Below are positions 1 to 5,440 of a stretch of DNA of 6,828 bases, one piece after another. Made by a program: the position numbers and the translations under genes. How positions within the stretch are numbered: the first letter of the stretch is position 1; each line of letters opens with the position of its first letter. Origin of the DNA: an uncultured Porphyromonas sp. (lineage in GTDB: Bacteria; Bacteroidota; Bacteroidia; Bacteroidales; Porphyromonadaceae); contig CABQOJ010000067.1 of NCBI GenBank assembly GCA_902465775.1, positions 1 to 6,828 on the forward strand. Direction: 5' to 3'. The notes under the pieces are model-generated. The model saw only the letters and a program-made list of their open reading frames with translations. It ran no database searches and was not told the DNA's origin.

Positions 1-45
1 CGATGATTCTCTTGGTACCAGCTGTGTAGCTTGGTGAGCAGTGTA

Positions 46-60
46 CTCAAGTGTGGAGCT
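46..60 (-). repeat. 15-bp repeat, copy just after pfkA
   Basis: On the minus strand this reads AGCTCCACACTTGAG, identical to the copy at the radC end. It starts 3 bp after the pfkA TAA stop. No TAnnTTTG box follows it before the window edge. The copy could be part of a dispersed intergenic repeat or lie in the leader of the next gene downstream. Confidence 0.6.
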
Positions 61-63
61 TCT

Positions 64-1047
64 TTAGATAGAGAGCATGTGTAGCAACTCAATGAGGTCT
101 GGGTCGATACGCTTTTGCTTTTTGGTAGCCTTGACAAAAGGTACGTAGACGATCTCATCGTTGTCATACCCAATCATCACATTGCGCTGCTCATCGAGGA
201 GAGCCTGCACAGCGGCTGCACCCATTCGACTACCCATAATGCGGTCGGTAGCGCACGGTATACCACCTCTCTGTAGATGCCCTAGGATGGTGACACGGAT
301 GTCAAACTTGGGGTAGCGACGCTTGAAGTCATCTGCGATGAAGAGTGTCTGCCCCTCGCGCTCCCCACTCTCGGTGACGAGGATGATACTGCTACTCTTG
401 GTCTTGCGAAAGCCACTCTCGATCATCTTCTTGAGCGACTCGGTACTGGTGGGGTCTTCGGGAATGAGAGCGCCCTCTGAACCAGTAGCAATAGCGCCAT
501 TGAGTGCAAGGAAGCCAGACTCACGTCCCATCACTTCGACGAAGAAGATGCGCTCATGGCTTGAGGCGGTGTCTCTCAGCTTATCGACAGCGTCCATAAT
601 GGTATTGAGAGCTGTCGTATAACCTATCGTAAGGTCAGTGCCAGCGAGATCGTTGTCGATGGTAGCTGGGATACCTACGATGGGTAGGTTATGCTCATTG
701 GCTAGCAGGCGTGCACCAGTGAGTGAGCCGTCACCACCGATGACGACGAGGCCATCGATCTCGTTGTCCTGGATGACCTCGTAGGCGCGAGCACGTCCTT
801 CGGGAGTCTCGAACTCATGGCTTCGAGCTGTCTTGAGGATGGTACCTCCACGCTGTATGATGTTGCTTACATTTTCGACAGTAAGCTCTATGACATTGTT
901 TTCGATAAGTCCTGTATAGCCTTTTATGATGCCACATACAGAGATACCGTGGTATAGTGAGGCTCTGGCGACGGCACGTATAGCGGCATTCATGCCTGGG
1001 GCATCACCGCCCGATGTGAGTACGCCAATTCGTTTGATGCGATTCAT
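64..1047 (-). CDS. pfkA: ATP-dependent 6-phosphofructokinase
   Basis: Phosphorylates fructose 6-phosphate to fructose 1,6-bisphosphate, the committed step of glycolysis, in the cytoplasm. It is 327 aa, the size of the bacterial tetrameric enzyme. Visible motifs: [15 protein letters not shown] (11-25); [10 protein letters not shown] (67-76); GGDGS (104-108), where the Gly at 107 rather than Asp points to ATP and not pyrophosphate as donor; TIDND (129-133) with catalytic base D131; VEVMGRESG (170-178); E226; and LGHLQRGG (255-262). The residue before TIDND is Ala128, where E. coli has Gly124 and pyrophosphate enzymes have Lys, so ATP use remains the better call. The start ATG at 1047 follows a short leader without a Shine-Dalgarno motif. 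A 66-bp gap after radC carries a promoter-like box with two dyads, so pfkA probably has separate transcription in addition to any read-through. Confidence 0.98.
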   Translation of the reverse strand: MNRIKRIGVLTSGGDAPGMNAAIRAVARASLYHGISVCGIIKGYTGLIENNVIELTVENVSNIIQRGGTILKTARSHEFETPEGRARAYEVIQDNEIDGLVVIGGDGSLTGARLLANEHNLPIVGIPATIDNDLAGTDLTIGYTTALNTIMDAVDKLRDTASSHERIFFVEVMGRESGFLALNGAIATGSEGALIPEDPTSTESLKKMIESGFRKTKSSSIILVTESGEREGQTLFIADDFKRRYPKFDIRVTILGHLQRGGIPCATDRIMGSRMGAAAVQALLDEQRNVMIGYDNDEIVYVPFVKATKKQKRIDPDLIELLHMLSI

Positions 1048-1063
1048 GCGTGAGAGTGTTAGT

Positions 1064-1077
1064 TAGATAGTTATCTA
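1064..1077. repeat. Second inverted repeat in the pfkA leader/start-site region
   Basis: The plus strand reads tagata-gt-tatcta: perfect 6-bp arms around a 2-bp centre. It directly abuts the dyad over the -7 box. Given the predicted promoter, it would begin at about the transcription start, a position suitable for an operator or a very short 5' RNA hairpin. The function is inferred from position only. Confidence 0.45.
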
Positions 1078-1093
1078 TGCTACAAAGGTAGCA
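1078..1093. repeat. Inverted repeat spanning the pfkA -7 box
   Basis: The plus strand reads tgctac-aaag-gtagca: perfect 6-bp arms around a 4-bp centre. The dyad encloses the whole TACCTTTG box. There is no T-tract after it in the direction of transcription, so a terminator for radC is not supported. It could be a regulator site or chance symmetry around the promoter. Confidence 0.5.
1083..1090 (-). promoter_or_regulatory. Putative pfkA promoter -7 box (Bacteroidota type)
   Basis: On the minus strand this reads TACCTTTG, an exact match to the Bacteroidota -7 consensus TAnnTTTG. It is 35 bp upstream of the pfkA ATG, leaving an expected 5' leader of about 30 nt. No convincing TTTG -33 element lies about 19-21 bp upstream; the nearest TTG is only 12 bp away. 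The box is the only exact match in any intergenic gap of the window, which supports function. The assignment comes from sequence alone. Confidence 0.6.
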
Positions 1094-1100
1094 CTTTTAC

Positions 1101-1115
1101 CTCAAGTGTGGAGCT
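1101..1115 (-). repeat. 15-bp repeat, copy at the 3' end of radC
   Basis: On the minus strand this reads AGCTCCACACTTGAG and begins inside the radC TAG stop codon. An identical 15-mer occurs just after the pfkA stop. It also lies 10 bp upstream of the putative pfkA -7 box. With a one-base gap the match extends two further bases. Its function is unknown. Confidence 0.6.
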
Positions 1116-1917
1116 AGAGCGATGCGAGTAGACCATTGTCCGCAAAGCTCAGGTAGTGGGAGCGCTCGCCATCAGAGGTTACGGAGGCGTGGTAACGGCC
1201 GAGGATGAGGTGGTCGTTGAGACGTATGTTGCAGACGGAGGCTACTTGCTTGACCCGCTTGGTGAGGTCCATATCCTCGGCACTGGGCTGTAGGTGACCG
1301 GTGGGGTGATTGTGCGCTAGTATGATAGCTGAGGCGTAGTGCGTGATGGCGGGAGCCAAGATAAGTCGCAGATCGGCTACAGCGTGGCTGACTCCTCCTG
1401 AGGAGACCAATTCGTCCTTGATAACCCGTCCTGAGGCATCTAGGTAAAGGCACCTTAGCTCCTCATGGTCCAAGCTCTCTAGATGACGTCTTAAGACGCG
1501 ATAAGCGTCTAGGCTACAGGTGATCGGTGTGCGCCGAGGCGGTGGTGTATCTCGCAGTCTGCGTCCCAGCTCAATGGCTGCGAGTATGGTGCAGGCGCGT
1601 GCATCACCTAGACCAGCAAATCGCTTTTTCTTCTCTCCTGGTTCGCAACCTGTAAGGTAGGCATGGTCTATCTCTAGGAGCTGACCTAAGTCGTTATCTA
1701 GACCAGTCATGATCTGCTTCGCTAGGTCTAGAGCTGAGTCCTTTTCCGTGCCAGAGTTGATGAAGATAGCCAGCAACTCCGCATCTGAGAGGTTCCGAGC
1801 GCCAAGTCTGAGGAGCTTTTCGCGAGGACGGTCCTCCTCGCTCCATTGCTTGATGGTGTTCTTAGTAGAGGCCTTGGCTAGTGGCTTGGCTGGCTGAAGG
1901 GGTGAGTCTGCTTTCAT
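1114..1917 (-). CDS. radC: RadC family JAMM/MPN+ domain protein
   Basis: A 267-aa RadC-type protein. The N-terminal part has the family's signature: REKLLRLGARNLSDAELLAIFINSGT spans 32-57, then a helix-hairpin-helix-like region ending AGLGDARACTILAAIELGRR (101-120). The C-terminal half is a JAMM metalloprotease-like fold with HNHPTG (202-207) and D215 giving the HxHPxG...D metal motif, and E169 the likely catalytic glutamate. The name comes from an E. coli allele once thought to affect DNA repair; the biochemical role of RadC is unsettled, so it should not be read as a proven repair enzyme. Relative to the typical motif, roughly nine extra residues (about 91-99, CEPGEKKKR) precede the Gly-x-Gly turn. 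Translation is probably coupled to miaA through the ATGA overlap. The TAG stop overlaps a 15-bp repeat that recurs just after pfkA. Confidence 0.95.
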   Translation of the reverse strand: MKADSPLQPAKPLAKASTKNTIKQWSEEDRPREKLLRLGARNLSDAELLAIFINSGTEKDSALDLAKQIMTGLDNDLGQLLEIDHAYLTGCEPGEKKKRFAGLGDARACTILAAIELGRRLRDTPPPRRTPITCSLDAYRVLRRHLESLDHEELRCLYLDASGRVIKDELVSSGGVSHAVADLRLILAPAITHYASAIILAHNHPTGHLQPSAEDMDLTKRVKQVASVCNIRLNDHLILGRYHASVTSDGERSHYLSFADNGLLASL

Positions 1918-2885
1918 CTGGTGGTCTGTGGCTGGGTGAGTAAGTCTTGCTGGATACGCTCTAGGAGGGGTTCCCAGGGAGTGGACAGGTCAAGCGGAGC
2001 GAACTCGTGATGGCGTCGCTGCCAGGTGAGCTGCTTACGGGCAAAGTGGCGACTATTGCGCTGTATGAGACGTATCGCCTCTGCTAGATCGTACTGCCCA
2101 TCGAAATGTGCAAAGAGCTCTTTGTATCCTACCGTATTGAGCGCATTGAGTTGACGGTGAGGGTAGAGCGCCTTAGCTTCCTCGACCAAGCCTTCCTCGA
2201 TCATCATCTCCACGCGCTGGTTGATGCGTTGGTAGAGCTCCTCACGGGGCCGTGTCAGGGCATAGGTGAGCAGACGGAAGGGGCGGTCGGCATCTTCGCC
2301 TGAGTGGTAAGAGGAGAGTGGCGCACCGCTGCTGAGGTAGACCTCTAGCGCATGCATCACACGACGATGATTGCAATGATCTACCTTATTATAGTACAGC
2401 GGGTCGACGAGCTGTAGCTCAGCAAGGATACCCGCCAGACCTTCTTTCTCATAGCGCTCGTGAAGCTGCGCGCGTACCTCCAGATTAACAGGAGGAATGT
2501 CGTCTATGCCACTACAGATAGCGTCAATGTAAAGCATCGACCCACCGCAAAGGATGACGACGGGCTGCTCCCGAAAAAGTTGCTCTAGGAGCTTCATCAC
2601 CTCTAGCTCATAGCGCCCAGCACTATACGACTCAGTGATCTCATGGGTCGCTACGAAGTAATGAGGAGCTAGTCGTCGCTCTTCTTCCGTAGGGGTGGTG
2701 GTGCCAATCGGCATGCCACGGTATATCTGCCGAGAGTCTGCCGAGAGGATAGGTAAGGGCTTAGCAGTGGAGCCTAGATGACGAGCCAGTGCTATAGCAA
2801 AGGAGGTCTTGCCTACGCCTGTAGCTCCTGTGAGTACGATCAGTGTAGGGGAGACCTCCTTCAGTTTGCCTGTGTAGCAGCTCAT
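1914..2885 (-). CDS. miaA: tRNA dimethylallyltransferase
   Basis: Transfers a dimethylallyl group from DMAPP to N6 of adenosine 37 in tRNAs reading UNN codons, the first step toward ms2i6A. It is 323 aa, close to the E. coli enzyme. Motifs in order: P-loop GATGVGKT (20-27); SADSRQIYRGMPIGT (48-62), containing the conserved Asp-Ser-Arg-Gln-x-Tyr segment; GGSMLY (114-119), a variant of the more common GGTGLY; YNKVDHCNHRRVMHALEV (165-182); LNTVGYKE (249-256); and the tRNA-binding RNSRHFARKQLTWQRR (276-291). The ATG at 2885 leaves a short N-terminal extension before the P-loop and no Shine-Dalgarno motif. The TGA stop overlaps the radC start as ATGA, so the pair is likely coupled. The upstream acidic gene ends 18 bp before miaA, so this reads as a three-gene unit with radC last. 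Confidence 0.97.
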   Translation of the reverse strand: MSCYTGKLKEVSPTLIVLTGATGVGKTSFAIALARHLGSTAKPLPILSADSRQIYRGMPIGTTTPTEEERRLAPHYFVATHEITESYSAGRYELEVMKLLEQLFREQPVVILCGGSMLYIDAICSGIDDIPPVNLEVRAQLHERYEKEGLAGILAELQLVDPLYYNKVDHCNHRRVMHALEVYLSSGAPLSSYHSGEDADRPFRLLTYALTRPREELYQRINQRVEMMIEEGLVEEAKALYPHRQLNALNTVGYKELFAHFDGQYDLAEAIRLIQRNSRHFARKQLTWQRRHHEFAPLDLSTPWEPLLERIQQDLLTQPQTTR

Positions 2886-2903
2886 CGGAGAGGACGCTAG
2901 CTC

Positions 2904-3449
2904 TTACTCTTCATCTACGATGCTAAAGCCATCGCTGGAGAGCTCGTCAGCATTAAAGAGCTCCTCGCCAAAGGCTTCGTCCATCATTCCCAGAGGAGCA
3001 TCGCTAGAGAGTGCGTCACCGCCTAGACTACCGACAAACTCCTCGGGGTTCGTCTGCCGAGGCTTCTTACCCTCTAGAGAGATGATCTGGGGGCTGGACA
3101 GCGAGCCACTATGTATCTTGACTAGCTGAAGGCGTAGATAGCGATCCTCAAAGAGATCGAAGAGATAACGCATCCGTGCTTCTGTCTCGTCAAGCAGATC
3201 CTCTAGGCGAGAGCTTTCAATATCATATTGGTTGCCTGCATCGGTCTCAAAGAAGTCGCTAGAGGCTACCTGTCCGATATCTTCCCAGCGATCGTCGCAG
3301 AGATAGAACATACCGATCGATGCTGGGTCAAAGTCTAAGGTATCTATTAGCAGATCCATGAGCTGAGCAAAGGTGGCGTCAGCCTGTATCTCAAAGTCTA
3401 GAGCGAAGGTCTCCTCAGCCTCAGAGGTTACGTGATAGTGATGTATCAT
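2904..3449 (-). CDS. Acidic pRiA4b ORF-3-like (IS1096 passenger TnpR-like) family protein
   Basis: A 181-aa probably cytoplasmic protein of unknown function with no signal peptide or membrane segment. Its order of elements fits the pRiA4b ORF-3-like family (PF07929): an opening strand (MIHHYHVTSE), a segment with FAQLMDLLIDTLDFD (27-41), a strand around MFYLCDDRWEDIG (47-59), then LEDLLDETEARMRYLFDLFEDRYLRL, which spans 82-107 and corresponds to the family's YxYDFGDxW region. The conserved FGD here reads FED, a degenerate match. It is strikingly acidic: I count 42 Asp/Glu against 10 Lys/Arg. The last 50 residues are a Gly/Ser/Asp/Glu-rich tail that looks disordered. The database label 'TnpR family' reflects one IS1096 passenger gene; nothing here indicates a recombinase. 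The gene sits 40 bp after folE and 18 bp before miaA, suggesting shared transcription with miaA and radC. Confidence 0.72.
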   Translation of the reverse strand: MIHHYHVTSEAEETFALDFEIQADATFAQLMDLLIDTLDFDPASIGMFYLCDDRWEDIGQVASSDFFETDAGNQYDIESSRLEDLLDETEARMRYLFDLFEDRYLRLQLVKIHSGSLSSPQIISLEGKKPRQTNPEEFVGSLGGDALSSDAPLGMMDEAFGEELFNADELSSDGFSIVDEE

Positions 3450-3489
3450 AAATTGTTTCGTGCCGTGTGAACTAAATGAATATGCAGGG

Positions 3490-4113
3490 CTAACTCTTAC
3501 GTACTAGGTTGAAAAACTCCTCACGAGTCTTCGACTCTTTGAAGGCTCCCGTGAAGTCGCTCGTCGTAGTGAGTGAGTTTTGCTTCTGTACGCCACGCAT
3601 CTGCATACACATGTGCTGTGCCTCGATGACCACGATGACGCCTAGCGGTGAGAGCGCCTGCTGGATGCAGTCTTTGATCTGTGTGGTCAGTCGCTCCTGT
3701 ACCTGTAGGCGACGGGCGAAGACCTCGACGATGCGCGGTATCTTGCTGAGCCCCGTGATATACTTGTTGGGGATGTAGCCTACGTGCACCTTGCCAAAGA
3801 AGGGGAGCATGTGATGCTCGCAGAGAGAGTAAAAGTCTATATCCCGTACGATGACCATCTGCTGGTAATCCTCTCTAAAAGTGGCAGCACGTAGGATCGC
3901 TAAGGGGTCTTCTTGGTAGCCCTTAGTGAGGAAGTGGAGTGCCTTGGAGACTCGCTCGGGAGTCTTGAGTAGCCCTTCACGGGTGGGGTCTTCGCCTAGC
4001 TCTGTGAGGAGCGCATTGACGTGACCTTTCATCCGCTCTAGTTGTGGCTCAGGGAGAAAGTCGCTGACCACATAGTTCTGATTCGTGTGTAATATCTGCT
4101 GGGGCTCTTCCAT
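3490..4113 (-). CDS. folE: GTP cyclohydrolase I (zinc-dependent, type IA)
   Basis: Converts GTP to 7,8-dihydroneopterin triphosphate and formate, the first step of tetrahydrofolate and other pterin synthesis, in the cytoplasm. It is 207 aa, close to the usual bacterial length. The zinc ligands are all present: C98 and H101 in [12 protein letters not shown], and C169 in [14 protein letters not shown]98 and C169 are 71 residues apart, the same spacing as Cys110-Cys181 of the E. coli enzyme, so this is the zinc-dependent IA form rather than FolE2. H100 and H167 match the catalytic histidines. The N-terminal helix and the segment [19 protein letters not shown] (41-59) are typical. The family forms a toroidal decamer. 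It lies 70 bp after the SPOR gene and 40 bp before the acidic pRiA4b-like gene; neither gap shows a good Bacteroidota promoter, so operon membership is likely. Confidence 0.98.
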   Translation of the reverse strand: MEEPQQILHTNQNYVVSDFLPEPQLERMKGHVNALLTELGEDPTREGLLKTPERVSKALHFLTKGYQEDPLAILRAATFREDYQQMVIVRDIDFYSLCEHHMLPFFGKVHVGYIPNKYITGLSKIPRIVEVFARRLQVQERLTTQIKDCIQQALSPLGVIVVIEAQHMCMQMRGVQKQNSLTTTSDFTGAFKESKTREEFFNLVRKS

Positions 4114-4183
4114 GTATGTAAGATGGGTTTCAGGAAAAAGAGTTTAATGATAAGTCGATGGATGGTACAGATGTGCGTAGAGC

Positions 4184-4663
4184 TTAGCGTATACGTACTT
4201 TCTCTCGGACGATGTAGGCTTCTCGCATGAGTCGTGGGTGGGAGGCACGCAAGGCGTTGAGCTGTTGCTGAGCTTCTTGTCGCGAACCGTAGTCGCCGAC
4301 CGATAGACGCCAGAAGGGAGCGCTATAAGTGACATAAGCAGAGAGCTCAGGCGCTGCACCCCTTACTCGGCTAGCTAAGCGGTAAGCCTCCTGCTTAGCA
4401 CCACGCATATTGCTCGTGTAGACCTGTATGCGATACCCCGTGCGGACGCTTGACCTAGAGGTATTATGAAAGGTCGTCTTGCCTACGAGATTGCGCAACC
4501 AGTTAGGCTGCGTGATAGTCACGTTGCCTCCACCACTTTGTGTAGTTATCTGGGTGAAGATGTCCTGCTCTTGCGTGCGCTCCTGAGCTACAAGGGAGCC
4601 AGAGAGTACGGTCACACTCAAGAGTAGGACGAGTGAATGCCTGATAGACGCTAGAAGCCTCAT
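4184..4663 (-). CDS. Secreted SPOR domain protein
   Basis: A small 159-aa exported protein. The N-terminus has a basic start (MRLLASIRHS), a hydrophobic core at about 9-23 and a likely type I signal peptidase site after residue 26 (LVA before QE). There is no lipobox cysteine, so it is not a lipoprotein. A low-complexity linker (about 27-72) leads into a SPOR domain at about 75-156, marked by GYRIQVYTSN (76-85) opening the first strand and YVTYSAPFWRLSVGDY (110-125) in the middle. SPOR domains bind glycan strands of peptidoglycan lacking stem peptides, usually at division sites, so the mature protein is expected in the periplasm. It has no catalytic domain and may act as an adaptor. Its ATG overlaps the tpiA stop as ATGA, and folE starts 70 bp downstream. 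The start choice fits both the signal peptide and the overlap. Confidence 0.9.
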   Translation of the reverse strand: MRLLASIRHSLVLLLSVTVLSGSLVAQERTQEQDIFTQITTQSGGGNVTITQPNWLRNLVGKTTFHNTSRSSVRTGYRIQVYTSNMRGAKQEAYRLASRVRGAAPELSAYVTYSAPFWRLSVGDYGSRQEAQQQLNALRASHPRLMREAYIVREKVRIR

Positions 4664-5424
4664 TTATTTGCTGTGATAATGGGTAAGAATGTATCGGCCT
4701 TGAGAGCAGCTCCTCCGATGAGCCCGCCATCGACGTCGGGTTGTGAGAAGAGCTCCTCAGCATTCGAAGCCTTGCAGCTACCTCCGTAGAGGATCGTGGT
4801 GAGGTCTGCTAGCTTCTTGTCAAAGAGCGATGCCACCGTCTGGCGAATGTGTTGGTGCATCTCCTGTGCCTGCTCGGGCGTTGCCGTCAGGCCAGTGCCG
4901 ATAGCCCATACAGGCTCGTAAGCCAAGACGATCTGCGCCATCTGCTCGTGTGAGAGATGTCCTAGGGAACCACGTAGCTGCTCATCGACCACCTCGAAGT
5001 AGCGGTTTGCCTCACGCTCAGCCTGCTGCTCGCCAACGCAGAAGATGACCTTGAGCCCATGAGCGAGAGCCTGATCAATCTTCTGAGCCAGTAGCTCGGC
5101 GCTCTCTTTGTGATAAGCACGGCGCTCGCTATGCCCTATGATGACGTAGGTGCAGCCACAGGAGCGTATCATCTCAGCGGACACCTCGCCAGTGTAAGCA
5201 CCCGCCTCGTGTGCTGAGCAGTCCTGTGCAGCATACTCTATGCCACTCCCTGCGAGCAGTCCCTTCATCGCTCCCAGGTGAATGTAGGGAGGAGCCAGGA
5301 TTACCTTACAAGGATTGCTGAGCTTAGCCACCTGCTCTTTGATTTCTGTGATGAGTTGGAGCCCTGCGTCGAGGGTCATATTCATCTTCCAGTTTCCAGC
5401 TACGATGAGTGTTCTCTTGTCCAT
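4660..5424 (-). CDS. tpiA: Triosephosphate isomerase
   Basis: Cytoplasmic glycolytic enzyme interconverting dihydroxyacetone phosphate and glyceraldehyde 3-phosphate. At 254 aa it is full length for the family. All hallmark elements are visible: NWKMN with substrate-binding N11 and K13; the electrophile H98 in IIGHSERR (95-102); the catalytic base E170 in LAYEPVWAIGTG, where residues 171-178 continue into flexible loop 6; YGGS (213-216); and the phosphate-binding GGLIGGAAL (233-241). It is expected to be a dimeric TIM barrel. The start ATG is at 5424, 16 bp after the DoxX/MauE-like gene, preceded by an A/C-rich stretch without a Shine-Dalgarno motif. Its TGA stop overlaps the ATG of the SPOR gene as ATGA, so the two are very probably co-transcribed and perhaps translationally coupled. 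Nothing about the sequence looks degenerate. Confidence 0.98.
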   Translation of the reverse strand: MDKRTLIVAGNWKMNMTLDAGLQLITEIKEQVAKLSNPCKVILAPPYIHLGAMKGLLAGSGIEYAAQDCSAHEAGAYTGEVSAEMIRSCGCTYVIIGHSERRAYHKESAELLAQKIDQALAHGLKVIFCVGEQQAEREANRYFEVVDEQLRGSLGHLSHEQMAQIVLAYEPVWAIGTGLTATPEQAQEMHQHIRQTVASLFDKKLADLTTILYGGSCKASNAEELFSQPDVDGGLIGGAALKADTFLPIITANK

Positions 5425-5440
5425 GATATTGTTGTGTTGG

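Noticed and set aside
323..622. Plus-strand open frame of 99 codons opposite pfkA, and similar ones opposite radC, miaA, folE, tpiA and the membrane protein gene
   Set aside because: Each is antisense to a well-supported gene with intact family motifs, has no recognisable domain, and has the low-complexity Ser/Leu/Arg-rich composition of a shadow frame.
1078..1093. Rho-independent terminator after radC
   Set aside because: The hairpin arms are only 6 bp, there is no T-tract on the minus strand after it, and it contains the TACCTTTG promoter box, so a promoter-associated dyad is the better reading.
2904..3449. Mobile element suggested by the 'IS1096 passenger TnpR' family label
   Set aside because: There is no transposase, no terminal inverted repeats or target duplication, and the gene is tightly packed between folE and miaA in the same orientation.
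3450..3489. Promoter in the 40-bp folE to pRiA4b-like gap
   Set aside because: It is A/T-rich near the start codon but lacks a TAnnTTTG match; the A/T richness fits the leaders of Bacteroidota genes without Shine-Dalgarno motifs.
4114..4183. Promoter or riboswitch in the 70-bp SPOR-folE gap
   Set aside because: No TAnnTTTG box on the minus strand and no convincing dyad; the gap is too short for a known aptamer class, so it is left as a plain spacer.
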